A stretch of DNA of 64,000 nucleotides from Erwinia sp. E_sp_B01_1 (lineage in GTDB: Bacteria; Pseudomonadota; Gammaproteobacteria; Enterobacterales; Enterobacteriaceae): positions 868,001 to 932,000 of the forward strand of contig NZ_CP142208.1 of NCBI RefSeq assembly GCF_036865545.1, in the 5' to 3' direction. The translations under genes were made by a program, and so were the position numbers. Below the pieces are notes generated by a model. It made no database searches and was not told the DNA's origin. It saw only the letters and a list, made by a program, of their open reading frames with translations. Below, piece by piece: positions 18,910 to 28,312 of this stretch. Every line of letters begins with the position of its first letter. Position 1 is the stretch's first letter.

Positions 18910-20337
18910 TTACAGCGTGTCCGGTCGCGGCTGGATCGGCGGGTTAACCCCGGCAGGGATAGGGCAGTGGTAAGGGGTTTCACTGGTTTGCTCAAAGTGG
19001 GCTTTTTTTACCTGGGCCAGCAGCACTTTGTCGGTGAGCACGTCGATGGCGGTGGCGGCCATGATTTTGGCAACGTGCGTCAGGCCTTTGTGAGCCGCAG
19101 GCATTTTGCCCTGTGCGGTAAGCTGCCAGGAGTGGCCTGGTGTGCCCAGGGCCATAGTAGGCACATGCGCCTGTACGGTAGGGATAACCCAACTGACATC
19201 GCCAACATCGGTGGAGCCGATCATGGTTTCGCCGTGGGTATCCAGCGGGATAATAAAGTCGCTGAGCGGTTTGGGATTGGCCGGTTTTACACCCGCTTTG
19301 CGGTAATCGCTGGCGATCTCTTCTGCACTCAGCGTGGACTGGATTTCAGCGGCAAAAGCCAGGTCCGCCTGGTCGAACTGGACGGTGCCCAGCGCCTCAA
19401 AATTACGCTGCATCGCCTCTTCCAGAGGACGGTTGCCGAGCAGGTTAGAGACGGCGCTCATGATGCTGATGTCGACTTTAGTGTCGGTCATCAACGCCGC
19501 ACCTTCGGCTACGCGCTTCACGCGTTCGTTTAATTCAAACATGGCGTGCACATCGCGGGAGCGGATGGCATAGCGAACGGCAGCTTTTGCCTGTACCACG
19601 TTGGGAGCAATTCCACCGGAATCCAGCATCGCATAGTGAATGCGGGAATCCTGAGGTACATGCTCACGCAGGTACTGGACGCCAACATTCATCAGCTCAA
19701 CGCCATCCAGCGCGCTGCGCCCTAAATGGGGCGATGCGGCGGCATGAGAAGCGCGACCGGTAAAGAAGAAATCCATCCGGGTATTAGCCAGTGAGAGGGC
19801 TTTGGCAACTTCATGATGACCGCTGGGATGCCAGGTAATGGCTACATCCACACCATCAAAGGCGCCAGCCCGAGCCATAAAGGATTTAGCCGCGCCGCCT
19901 TCCTCTGCCGGACAACCATAATATCTTACGCGACCAGGCAGACCGGTTTCGGCCAGCCACTCTTTCAGCGCGGTAGCGGCCAGCATGGCTGCCGAACCCA
20001 GAAGATTGTGCCCACACCCGTGGCCCTGACCATTGCCAGGCAAAGGGGAGGGGTAAGCCACGCCGGATTCCTGGCTCAAACCAGGCAGTGCATCATACTC
20101 GCCGAGAATGGCGATAATCGGGCCACCTTCTCCAGCTTCGCCCATCACGGCTGTCGGGATCTCAGCCACATTTTCGGTAACCCGAAAACCCTGCTGTTTC
20201 AGCATCGCCGTGTGTTCCGCCACCGAGCGGTATTCGGTATAGCAGATCTCAGGCATGCCCCAGACACGATCGCTTAGATCGCAGAATTCGGCACGGTGTT
20301 GATCCACCAGCTTCCAGACTGACTCTTTATTTTGCAT
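18910..20337 (-). CDS. M20-family amidohydrolase, AbgB-like
   Basis: 475-residue metal-dependent amidohydrolase. It resembles AbgB, a subunit of p-aminobenzoyl-glutamate hydrolase, over its whole length: LGEYDALPGLSQ, GHGCGHNLLG (metal ligands), CPAEEGGAAKSFM, THGETMIGSTDVGDVSW, and the C-terminal PYHCPIPAGVNP. No abgA or abgT partner is present; instead a family-5 ABC importer follows. The ATG at 20337 after TGGGGA is preferred to a longer frame. It probably hydrolyses an amide bond of the imported compound. Cytoplasmic; no signal peptide. Confidence 0.9.
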   Translation of the reverse strand: MQNKESVWKLVDQHRAEFCDLSDRVWGMPEICYTEYRSVAEHTAMLKQQGFRVTENVAEIPTAVMGEAGEGGPIIAILGEYDALPGLSQESGVAYPSPLPGNGQGHGCGHNLLGSAAMLAATALKEWLAETGLPGRVRYYGCPAEEGGAAKSFMARAGAFDGVDVAITWHPSGHHEVAKALSLANTRMDFFFTGRASHAAASPHLGRSALDGVELMNVGVQYLREHVPQDSRIHYAMLDSGGIAPNVVQAKAAVRYAIRSRDVHAMFELNERVKRVAEGAALMTDTKVDISIMSAVSNLLGNRPLEEAMQRNFEALGTVQFDQADLAFAAEIQSTLSAEEIASDYRKAGVKPANPKPLSDFIIPLDTHGETMIGSTDVGDVSWVIPTVQAHVPTMALGTPGHSWQLTAQGKMPAAHKGLTHVAKIMAATAIDVLTDKVLLAQVKKAHFEQTSETPYHCPIPAGVNPPIQPRPDTL

Positions 20338-20431
20338 GGTTGTCCCCAGAGAAGATGTGCGGGTAAGAAACCGATCCGGCTTGACCGGGCTGGTTTCAGC
20401 ATGCAAGAGAGGGGCGGCTTATTACCAATGA

Positions 20432-20460
20432 GCAATTTGCCTGCCCCATTCCAGAATTGC
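20432..20460. promoter_or_regulatory. Candidate LysR-type operator before the amidohydrolase operon
   Basis: GCAATT (20432-20437) and AATTGC (20455-20460) form an inverted repeat with a 17-bp spacer in the 137-bp gap between the regulator gene and the amidohydrolase gene. LysR regulators bind such interrupted dyads. No convincing -35/-10 pair was identified. Confidence 0.35.
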
Positions 20461-20474
20461 ATAGTTTCTGTGCG

Positions 20475-21392
20475 TCAGGCCGCAGAAGGGGTTTTCTCGC
20501 AGGCCAGCGCGCTTTGCCAGAAAGTCTCCGCTGAGGCGGCCCGTAAAACAGGCTGGCGGTAAAGACGAATATCCAGCGGCATATCCCAGCGTGCGGTGCC
20601 AGCCCTGACCAGCGCACCGCTTTCCAGTTCGCTTTTTAGCAGGCTCTCGGGCAGCCAGGCCACGCCGCTGCCGGCCATGGTCATGGCTTTGAGATTGATC
20701 GACATACCGTTTTCATAGATCGGTACCAGCGGCAGGGATCGGATCGGTTCCGACTTTGCCAGCGCATGAGCAAAGAAAGAGTGATGACCGTAGCTGAGAA
20801 AGGGGATCGGATCCTGGCTGACGCCAATGGGATACAGAGGTTTGCCGTCGCTGTCAGGACGACAGACGGCAATGGCGCGTTCTTTACCTAACTGCAACAT
20901 GGGGTAGTTTTTCAACTGCTGGATCAAGGCCACAGAGTCATGGGCGTAGGTCAGCAAAAAGTCGGTTTCATCGGATCTTAACTGGGCAATATGCTCGACG
21001 AACGACGGTTTTTGATCGCACAGCCTGATATAGCCCAACTCATGATGCTGTTTGATCTGTTCGATCCAGTCGGGGAAAAAGGTCAGTGACAGGGTATTTA
21101 ACATGGCAAACCGCAGCACAGAGGTGCGCTTCTCATAGCGCTGGTGCAATTCACCGCGCAGGTGCCCCATGGCAAAAACCGTGTCGCTGGCGGTGATCAG
21201 GAAGGCCTGGCCCTCGGGCGTTAAGGTTACAGGGTAAGTTTTACGATCGAACAGGGGAACACCCAGCCACTCTTCCAGTTGCCGGATGCGGCGGCTGAGA
21301 GCAGATTGAGTAATATGCCGTTCATCAGCGGCGCGGGTAAACGTACAGCAGCGTGCAACACTCAGGAAATCTTCGAACCATTTCAATTCCAT
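20475..21392 (-). CDS. LysR-family transcription regulator
   Basis: 305 residues. N-terminal LysR helix-turn-helix: MELKWFEDFLSVARCCTF, TRAADERHITQSALSRRIRQLE, EEWLGVPLFDR. The effector domain follows from about residue 90. It lies directly upstream of the amidohydrolase/ABC operon and in the same direction, so it is the likely activator of that operon, sensing its substrate. The helix-turn-helix region resembles HypT/QseD-like regulators, but no specific ligand can be assigned. Confidence 0.88.
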   Translation of the reverse strand: MELKWFEDFLSVARCCTFTRAADERHITQSALSRRIRQLEEWLGVPLFDRKTYPVTLTPEGQAFLITASDTVFAMGHLRGELHQRYEKRTSVLRFAMLNTLSLTFFPDWIEQIKQHHELGYIRLCDQKPSFVEHIAQLRSDETDFLLTYAHDSVALIQQLKNYPMLQLGKERAIAVCRPDSDGKPLYPIGVSQDPIPFLSYGHHSFFAHALAKSEPIRSLPLVPIYENGMSINLKAMTMAGSGVAWLPESLLKSELESGALVRAGTARWDMPLDIRLYRQPVLRAASAETFWQSALACEKTPSAA

Positions 21393-21606
21393 CGCAGAGC
21401 CTCATTGTGGACGAAAGGGGAAGGCATTTTCAACTGACGGGGTGATCAGGCAATAAACGCGCCATACTGTAAAAATGGCCCTTAAACCGCTGTTTTTCGC
21501 CGCGCAGGCTGCGATAATGCGGGTTATCCCTCATAAAAAGCGCGCAGTGCGCGGAAAATGCACTTAATCAGTGCATTACAGGTCAGGCAGGTAAGAGGAC
21601 AGCACC

Positions 21607-21969
21607 ATGGAATATGAGTTTTTGCGTGACGTCACCGGTGGGGTGAAAGTGCGGATGTCGATGGGGCATGAGGCCGTGGGTCACTGGTTTAATGAAGAGG
21701 TGGAGGGCAACCTTGCCCTGCTGGATGAAGTGGAAGCCGCAGTGCTTGAAGTCAAAGGCAGTGAGCGCCAGTGGCAGCGGATTGGGCATGAATACACGCT
21801 GTGGCTTGATGAGGAAGAGGTCATTGTCCGCGCTAATCTGATGAGCGTGGAAGGCGATGAGATGGAAGAGGGCATGAGCCACTACGACGAAGAGAGCCTG
21901 TGCTTCTGCGGCGTGGAGGATTTCCTCGCGGTGATTGCGGCCTACCGCGAGTTTTTACAGGGCCGGTAA
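21607..21969 (+). CDS. yacL: UPF0231 family protein YacL
   Basis: 120-residue acidic cytoplasmic protein of unknown function conserved in enteric bacteria. [28 protein letters not shown] and the acidic [13 protein letters not shown] block match E. coli YacL closely. In E. coli it sits between acnB and speD; here it is an island of backbone sequence between two accessory blocks. Confidence 0.95.
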   Translation: MEYEFLRDVTGGVKVRMSMGHEAVGHWFNEEVEGNLALLDEVEAAVLEVKGSERQWQRIGHEYTLWLDEEEVIVRANLMSVEGDEMEEGMSHYDEESLCFCGVEDFLAVIAAYREFLQGR

Positions 21970-21975
21970 CGGTCA

Positions 21976-21993
21976 GGCGCTGTTGCCAGCGCC
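21976..21993. other. Hairpin between convergent yacL and the Nramp-like gene
   Basis: GGCGCTG (21976-21982) and CAGCGCC (21987-21993) form a 7-bp stem with loop TTGC. There is no T-run on either side, so it may be only a weak end signal. Confidence 0.4.
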
Positions 21994-22012
21994 CGAATCA
22001 TTAAGCGATGCT

Positions 22013-23362
22013 TCAGAAAATGTGCGCAATCTGCCGGAAGAAGTTACGCACAATCTCAAAGGTAGACCAAATCCCAATCAGGGAAATTACCCCCAGCAGC
22101 GCCTGCTCCCACAGGCGGTTTGCCTGGCCCTCCAGCATATAGCGTTTCCGGCTGGTCATAATGAACAACCCAATCAATAGCGGTGGCAGCACCAGCGAGG
22201 TGGCCACGCTGGTCCCCAGAATATTCAGCATCACCAGGTCTGGCGCACCCGGCATGGTGACGATAATCGGCAAAATGATATACACCCCAATCTGCACCCG
22301 CTTGAACCACGGATTGTCGTCGGGTGTGGCATAGCGCTCATTCAGCTTTCCGGCATGATGTACGCAGCTGAAAATCAGTGAACAGAAGCCCCGTGACTGG
22401 GAAGGAAAACTGGTGAAGCTGGCGAGAAAAATACAGGTCCACAGCAGATAAGGGCCGACAGGCCCCACTACGGAAGCCATCATGGCGGATAAATCGTTTT
22501 CATCAGCGATGGTATTGCCCGACCCGTGAACCACCTCAGCGGCAACGCTCCAGAACAGGACGTTGATCACCAGCATTGGCAGCATCCCGAACAGCAAATC
22601 AAGTTGCTGAAGCCTGCGGTATTTGGGGCCTACCCACCCTTTATCACGCATAAAGCCAGGGTAAAGCAGATTGCTGGTGGAGCCGCCAATTGCCCCAATG
22701 GTAGAGACGGCTATAAACACCGCAAAAAACGGTCCGGCATTCTCCGGCAGACCAAACGTCAGGCCGCGCAGGAAACCGCTGAAATCAAAATGGCCCACCT
22801 TGTACATCGCATAGAGGAATGAGCCAATCATAATCACCGAGGCTATGCGAGCCAGCGTCTCCAGATGGCGATACTGATTGCGGGTGACCATCATCAGCAG
22901 GGTCATCGCCACAATTACCAGACTCCAGAGAAAGACCCCCCAGTTTTCACCGCCTGCCTTGTTAAACAGCTGATAAAGTCCCACCGCCCCGGCACGCAGA
23001 AAACTCATCTGCACCACCAGCGCGACAATGGCTATCAGGATGCCGAAGAACAGCGGAAAACCCCGCCACACACGCTTATATCCCTGAACGATGTCATTGT
23101 CGCCAAAGCGGTTCATCAGGGTGTATTTGGCGATGTAGGAGATCATAAAGCCACGGGCCAGCAGCGCGATCACCAGCGTCCAGAGCAGGTCATAACCGTA
23201 ATTAGCCCCGGCCACGGTCGAGGCGACCAGGTCGCCCGTTCCCAGGAAAGTCATGGCCAGCACCAGTCCGGGACCGAAGCTGCGGACATAACCCCGCACG
23301 GTTGAGGGAAGTTTATGATCGGCCTGAGGGATATCGACGTCCTGTTGCGATGTGCTACTCAT
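22013..23362 (-). CDS. Nramp-superfamily membrane transporter with non-standard metal site
   Basis: 449-residue membrane protein with about 11 hydrophobic segments, starting SFGPGLVLAMTFLGTGDLVAST, which aligns with the first helix of Nramp/MntH proteins. Nramp metal carriers use a DPGN motif there and a methionine-containing MPH motif in helix 6; here these read GTGD and GGSTSNL. The canonical manganese/iron ligands are therefore missing. It is the last gene of an operon of organic-acid enzymes, so the substrate may be a different ion or an organic compound. Metal/proton exchange is not supported by the residues. Confidence 0.8.
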   Translation of the reverse strand: MSSTSQQDVDIPQADHKLPSTVRGYVRSFGPGLVLAMTFLGTGDLVASTVAGANYGYDLLWTLVIALLARGFMISYIAKYTLMNRFGDNDIVQGYKRVWRGFPLFFGILIAIVALVVQMSFLRAGAVGLYQLFNKAGGENWGVFLWSLVIVAMTLLMMVTRNQYRHLETLARIASVIMIGSFLYAMYKVGHFDFSGFLRGLTFGLPENAGPFFAVFIAVSTIGAIGGSTSNLLYPGFMRDKGWVGPKYRRLQQLDLLFGMLPMLVINVLFWSVAAEVVHGSGNTIADENDLSAMMASVVGPVGPYLLWTCIFLASFTSFPSQSRGFCSLIFSCVHHAGKLNERYATPDDNPWFKRVQIGVYIILPIIVTMPGAPDLVMLNILGTSVATSLVLPPLLIGLFIMTSRKRYMLEGQANRLWEQALLGVISLIGIWSTFEIVRNFFRQIAHIF

Positions 23363-23439
23363 AGTGATGCCTCACAATGCATAAAAGCGCGGCGACCTGC
23401 TGGTTCTTTCTCGCGCCTGGGTAGGGTTAGGGGATGCTT

Positions 23440-24489
23440 TTATACGGTAGCTATCGGTGTGGCCGGTGAGCCGACCGCACCCGGCAACCTTAATGGCGGC
23501 GCGGTCAGCAAAAAGGCGTGGCGCTGATGTCTGCTCAGCCAGTCAGCCAGTTCGCTCATATGCCACAGCTCGCCCAGATAGACGCCGAGCCGGAACAGGC
23601 ACAGGTCATGCAGTGGATGAGAGGGGTAAAAATCGTCGTTTAGCGGGCGGGCGGGCAGGATTTCTACGGCCGGATTGTCCGCGATCAGCGCCACTACGCC
23701 GCTCTCTTCCACCCACTGTCGCAGGGCAGGATCGCTACCGTCCAGCCCGGCAAAATGGCTGTTGAGCCAGCTCATATCCGGAGTTCCTGCCATGTGGATA
23801 ATGGCTTCATCCATCCCGGTGCGAAAGCAGACCAGATCGCCCTGACGTATGGTAATACGATCCTCTTCCATGATTTGCATCAGGTGCTTAAAGCCGAAAG
23901 CAAAGCGCTCAATACCAAAATGCTTTTTGATATCAATCATTACTGCACGACCCTGAATGCCGTGCTTTGCCATGTTTTCAATCCCTAACGCTTTTGCGCC
24001 CAGGTGGCTGCCTTGTGAACAGCCACAGCCTCCGCTGTAGTCCGTTTCGCCGATGATATCGATGCCTGCCCGGTAACCGTTGTAGAACACCATCTCCGGC
24101 TTACCCTTGCCCTGCACATCAAACCACTGTCCCATATGTGCCAGGCTGTCCCACTGCGTGGAGTACTGCAAAGCCAGCGTGACCGTATCGTCACAGATGA
24201 TGTCTGTGAGACGGTTATCATCCCGTGACAGGGGATAGGTCATATTGGCGTTTTCACCCCGGCGTGTGGCTGCCAGTTTTGGCGCAGGGCGACGCGGATT
24301 CATGCCGGTGCCACCCGGCAGATCCAGCGGCAGGCTCAGGCAGAACGTCTGCCCGGTCTGCACTTCCGCAATACCTTCTTTCACTTTTTCTGCGGTCAGC
24401 AGATTGAGGCGTCCCAGCTGATCGTCCGGGCCGAAATCGCCCCAGGTTGAGTGGTCCGGTCGCCGTATCCAGCGTGGTGAAAGGGTCAT
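23440..24489 (-). CDS. Cyclase-family metal hydrolase (kynurenine formamidase-like fold)
   Basis: 349 residues of the putative cyclase family (PF04199), which holds formamidases, isatin hydrolase and other amide/lactam/lactone hydrolases. The metal motif region reads STQWDSLAHMGQ, the QWDSLAH variant of the usual HxGTHxDxPxH, so the first metal His is replaced. ATG at 24489 has AAGGA upstream. Next to MFS carriers and dehydrogenases, ring opening of a lactone or an amide is a reasonable role, but unproven. Its stop lies 77 bp before the Nramp-like gene. Confidence 0.85.
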   Translation of the reverse strand: MTLSPRWIRRPDHSTWGDFGPDDQLGRLNLLTAEKVKEGIAEVQTGQTFCLSLPLDLPGGTGMNPRRPAPKLAATRRGENANMTYPLSRDDNRLTDIICDDTVTLALQYSTQWDSLAHMGQWFDVQGKGKPEMVFYNGYRAGIDIIGETDYSGGCGCSQGSHLGAKALGIENMAKHGIQGRAVMIDIKKHFGIERFAFGFKHLMQIMEEDRITIRQGDLVCFRTGMDEAIIHMAGTPDMSWLNSHFAGLDGSDPALRQWVEESGVVALIADNPAVEILPARPLNDDFYPSHPLHDLCLFRLGVYLGELWHMSELADWLSRHQRHAFLLTAPPLRLPGAVGSPATPIATV

Positions 24490-24500
24490 AAGTCACGTCC

Positions 24501-25811
24501 TTAAGCTTGATTAAGCTGCATGGGTTTCACCGAAGGCAGCCAGAAGGCATAAATCAGCGCACCGGCCAGCCCTACAATCCCGGCCAGTACCAGCGGGATA
24601 ACAAAGGAATGGGTAAACTGCATCACTACGCCAATCAGGATCGGCGAGATGATACCCGCGAGATTGGCTGCCATATTCTGAATACCGCCGATGGTGGCAA
24701 CGTTGGCACGGTTAGGGGCCACGTCAGAGGGCAGCGCCCACAGGGCGGCCGAGGCAAAAGTTGCCGCAAAGTTGGCAAAGCAGAGGGCGCAAAGTGCCAG
24801 GGTAACAGTCGGAGAGAAGGCCGCCAGGCCAATCACTGCGCTGCCAAGCATACCGCCCACCAGCGGGATTTTTCTGGCGGTCGTCAGCGAGACACCGCGT
24901 TTAACCAGACCATCAGAGAGCAGGCCGCCACACCAGCCACCGATAATGGCAGCCACACCTGGCAGCATGCCCAGCAGGCCGAACTTCATCAGCGAAAGAT
25001 GGAAGGTCTCCACCAGATAGGTTGGGAACCAGGTGAAGAAGAAGTAAGAAACGAAATTAATACAGAAAAATCCGGCCATCATAGCCTGCACGGTACGCTG
25101 GCCTAACAGCTGGCGCACGCTCATTGGCGCCCCGGTATCGGCATCCTGATTGGCTTCGATAAACGCCACCTCAGCCGCCGTAACGGTTTTATGATCCCGC
25201 GGATCGCGATACCAGTAATACCAGCCAGCCGCCCAGAACATGGCTATCGCGCCGGAGATCACAAAGGTCATTCGCCAGCCAACCAGCGCGATCAGGAAAG
25301 AGATAATCGGAATGGCCAGCGTGCCGCCAATCTTACTGCCGTTATTAAAGGTCGCGGCGGCGAAACTGCGTTCCTGACGGGGGAACCAGCGGGTGACCGT
25401 CGATGAACTGGCAGGATAGCAGGGGGCTTCCACGGCCCCCAGTACAAACCGGAATCCCACCAGCGATGCCAACCCGTTAGCCAGCCCGCAGGCTACCGTG
25501 GCAAGGCCCCAACCCAGGCTGCTGAAGGCAAAGGTGATTCTGGGGCCAAATTTATCAACCAGCCAGCCGCCTGGCAGTTGAAACAAAACATAACTCCAGA
25601 AAAATGCGGAGAGCAGCAGACCAGTATCCGTGCTGGAGAGATGAAGATCCTGGGACATAAAGGGGATCGCCACGCTCATTGCCGCGCGATCGATATAGTT
25701 AATGGCAATTCCGACAGAAAGCACGGTGAGGACCACAAACCGCATTTTCCCCGGGGATTTTTTTTCACTTGCCTTATCAATAACAGCATTCTCATGAGAA
25801 TTAATCGACAT
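24501..25811 (-). CDS. MFS transporter, anion:cation symporter (ACS) type, first of two
   Basis: 436 residues, 12 predicted helices. ACS hallmarks: AINYIDRAAMSVAIPFM in helix 1 and GWLVDKFGPR in loop 2-3, followed by SAALWALPSDVAP in the second half. Relatives carry hexuronates, glucarate, galactonate, phthalate or tartrate. It starts 11 bases before the cyclase gene downstream and is about 90 bp after the second MFS gene, with a hairpin between. Presumably brings the acid substrate of this operon into the cell. Confidence 0.9.
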   Translation of the reverse strand: MSINSHENAVIDKASEKKSPGKMRFVVLTVLSVGIAINYIDRAAMSVAIPFMSQDLHLSSTDTGLLLSAFFWSYVLFQLPGGWLVDKFGPRITFAFSSLGWGLATVACGLANGLASLVGFRFVLGAVEAPCYPASSSTVTRWFPRQERSFAAATFNNGSKIGGTLAIPIISFLIALVGWRMTFVISGAIAMFWAAGWYYWYRDPRDHKTVTAAEVAFIEANQDADTGAPMSVRQLLGQRTVQAMMAGFFCINFVSYFFFTWFPTYLVETFHLSLMKFGLLGMLPGVAAIIGGWCGGLLSDGLVKRGVSLTTARKIPLVGGMLGSAVIGLAAFSPTVTLALCALCFANFAATFASAALWALPSDVAPNRANVATIGGIQNMAANLAGIISPILIGVVMQFTHSFVIPLVLAGIVGLAGALIYAFWLPSVKPMQLNQA

Positions 25812-25861
25812 GATCGGCTCCGGTGCAGATTATTTTTATTGTTTTAGATAAAGGTGGCCTG

Positions 25862-25885
25862 GCACACCCCATTGTCGGGGTGTGC
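25862..25885 (-). other. Intercistronic hairpin between the two MFS genes
   Basis: GCACACCCC (25862-25870) and GGGGTGTGC (25877-25885) form a perfect 9-bp stem. No T-run follows in the direction of the operon, so it may set mRNA processing or partial termination rather than a full stop. Confidence 0.5.
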
Positions 25886-25905
25886 GCTGTTCGCAGGCCG
25901 TAGGG

Positions 25906-27225
25906 TCAGGCTCGCCCTGGCGACACCTGATGTGACGGGGAGGGTTCTTCATCCTGAATAGGTTCGACTTTGCCCAGCAGGAACAGATAATTCACGATAC
26001 CAACTACCACCAGTGCGGCGGAGAAGACCAGCGCCCAGGTAAAGGACCCGGTAGCCGCTACGATGGCACCTGTGACAATCGGGCCCACGGCACCCCCCAT
26101 ATTGGAAACGGTATTTTGCAGACCAGCCACGATAGAGACGCTGTTTTTTGGTGCCACATCACCCGGCAAGGCCCAGACCTGTGAAGCCGCCACCGTGGTG
26201 CCAGATTTGGCAATACAGAGCAGCAGTACCGTCATAAATACCGAGTCGGTGAAGGGAGCAAAACCAATACACAGGGCCATCAGCAGGCCGATAGTCAGAA
26301 ACAGCTTACGGGTTGCCGTTAGTGAGAGAATTTTCTTGTGCACTATCCGGTCGGAAGCCCAGCCAGCCAGCACTTCAATCACCATGCCGCAAAGCAGAGG
26401 CAGGGCGGCAATCATCCCCATTTTGATGAAGTCCATGCCTTTCTCTTTCACCAGATAGGTCGGTAACCAGGTGATAAAGAAGTAAGAGGTGTAGTTGATG
26501 GTGAAGAAGCCGATACACATCGCCCAGATATTGCGGTAGCGCAGCAGCCTGTACCACTTCATCGGTTTGACGCTTTTATCACCGTGTTGACGGGCCTGGC
26601 CCTCGCGGATAAGGCGCACTTCCTGTGGGCTGATGCTTTTATGATCTTCCGGATTTTCCGAATAGATAAAGTACCAGGCGATCACCCAGAACAACCCAAC
26701 GGCTCCGATGATCAGGAAGGTCAGTCGCCAGTCCACCATATAGATCATCCAGACGATCAGCGGCATCGCCACGGCACCGCCAAACTTGGATGCGCTGTCG
26801 AACAGGCCGGAGACGGTGGCGCGCTCTTTATCCGGAAACCAGCGCGCGGTGATACCGGCGTTGCTGGGGTAGGCTGCCGCTTCACCCACGCCCAATGCCA
26901 GACGCAGCGCGAGCAAAGATTTGAAGCCGGTAGCCAGACCCATCATGGAGGTGGCAATCGACCACCAGGCGACGGCTAATCCCAGCCCTTTTTTCTGACC
27001 GTAACGATCGGCAAACCAGCCAGCCGGGATCTGCAGCAGCGAATATGACCAGAAAAACGCGGCCATGATAAAGCCCATCATTTCCGGATCCAGACTCAGC
27101 TCATCAATCAGATGCGGTGCTGCCGCGGAGAGTACAGTACGGTCGATGTAGTTTATGGCGATAGCCAGCCACATCAGCCCTGCAATCCACCAGCGAATAC
27201 GGGTGTTTCCTGCATGATTATTCAT
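25906..27225 (-). CDS. MFS transporter, ACS type, second of two
   Basis: 439 residues, 12 predicted helices. Same family as the neighbouring carrier (AINYIDRTVLSAAAPHLIDEL; GWFADRYGQKKG; SQVWALPGDVAPKNSVS) but clearly divergent in sequence, so this is not a recent tandem copy. Two carriers in one operon suggest two related substrates, or uptake of one compound and release of another. Confidence 0.9.
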   Translation of the reverse strand: MNNHAGNTRIRWWIAGLMWLAIAINYIDRTVLSAAAPHLIDELSLDPEMMGFIMAAFFWSYSLLQIPAGWFADRYGQKKGLGLAVAWWSIATSMMGLATGFKSLLALRLALGVGEAAAYPSNAGITARWFPDKERATVSGLFDSASKFGGAVAMPLIVWMIYMVDWRLTFLIIGAVGLFWVIAWYFIYSENPEDHKSISPQEVRLIREGQARQHGDKSVKPMKWYRLLRYRNIWAMCIGFFTINYTSYFFITWLPTYLVKEKGMDFIKMGMIAALPLLCGMVIEVLAGWASDRIVHKKILSLTATRKLFLTIGLLMALCIGFAPFTDSVFMTVLLLCIAKSGTTVAASQVWALPGDVAPKNSVSIVAGLQNTVSNMGGAVGPIVTGAIVAATGSFTWALVFSAALVVVGIVNYLFLLGKVEPIQDEEPSPSHQVSPGRA

Positions 27226-27308
27226 AGTGATAGCCCGGTACAGAGGTTGTTATTGGCCGACTCATCGTTCGGCTTATTGGGCGGGGCGGGAACAGCGCCC
27301 CAGATGTT

Positions 27309-28259
27309 TCAGAGCGAATTCATGATGTTAGCAGGGGGTCGTTGCTGCCTGATGCACTGAATAATCTGCTGCACACAGCGCTCACCAATCGCGCTGATGG
27401 CGCCGTCGGTATAACCCGCGATATGTGAGGTTGGAATAAAATTGTTCAGCGTAAACAGCGGATGTTCAGTCAGCGGTTCATGATCGAACACATCTGCCGC
27501 TGCCCCGGCGATAACGTTGTCGGCCAGCGCCTGATAGAGATCGCTTTCACTGACCACACCACCGCGTGAGACATTAAACAGAAAGGCGGATTTCTTCATA
27601 TTGCGCAGGCGGGTGGCATCAAACAGATTGCGGGTTTCATCGGTCAGCGGCGTGTGCAGCGTGATAAAATCACTCTCTGCGGTCAGTTGATCCAGCGAGA
27701 CGAACTGAACGTTATGTTCAGCCGCGAATTTCTGGTCGGGATAAAAATCAAAGGCCAGTACCCGCATATTGAAACCGCTGGCACGCAGGGCAACCTGCTT
27801 GCCAATGTTGCCCAGCCCGATAATGCCCAGGGTTTTACCGTAGACATCGGTGGCAAAAATACGCGGCCAGTGACCGGCACGGGTTTCAATCGCGGCGGTG
27901 GTTACCTGCCGGGCCGCATTGAGGATCAGAGCAAAAGCAAAGTCAGCAACCGCATGCTTGTTGGCATCCGGGACGTTGGTCACATAGATGCCTCTGGCCT
28001 GGCTGGCTGACAGGTCGATATTGTCGACGCCGACACCGTGCTTGCAGATAATTTTCAGCCGGGGCGCACGCTCCAGCAGGGCTTCATTAACGTCGGTGAA
28101 AGCCACAATCATTGCCACGGTGTCAGCCAGATGGGGTGCCAGGGCGCTCAGCGGCGCATCCGCAGGCAGGGTTATCAGCTCGAATCCCTGCGCCTGAAGA
28201 TCCCGAACCGGCTGGTCATCGTATTTAGCAAATGAGGGCGAAGTACAAATCACTTTCAT
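27309..28259 (-). CDS. D-isomer-specific 2-hydroxyacid dehydrogenase
   Basis: 316 residues. NAD-binding motif GLGNIGKQ and the catalytic triad context are present: arginine in NVSRGG, glutamate in DVFDHEP, histidine in SHIAGYT. It resembles phosphoglycerate dehydrogenase/hydroxypyruvate reductase without a regulatory ACT domain. ATG at 28259 follows AGGA. It would interconvert a 2-keto acid and a 2-hydroxy acid using NAD(P)H, for example glyoxylate, hydroxypyruvate or a product of the neighbouring aldolase. Confidence 0.9.
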   Translation of the reverse strand: MKVICTSPSFAKYDDQPVRDLQAQGFELITLPADAPLSALAPHLADTVAMIVAFTDVNEALLERAPRLKIICKHGVGVDNIDLSASQARGIYVTNVPDANKHAVADFAFALILNAARQVTTAAIETRAGHWPRIFATDVYGKTLGIIGLGNIGKQVALRASGFNMRVLAFDFYPDQKFAAEHNVQFVSLDQLTAESDFITLHTPLTDETRNLFDATRLRNMKKSAFLFNVSRGGVVSESDLYQALADNVIAGAAADVFDHEPLTEHPLFTLNNFIPTSHIAGYTDGAISAIGERCVQQIIQCIRQQRPPANIMNSL

Positions 28260-28312
28260 TACGGTTATCCTGATGTTAACGCAGGCAGCACCGGGGTGCC
28301 GCCGCAAAAAAA

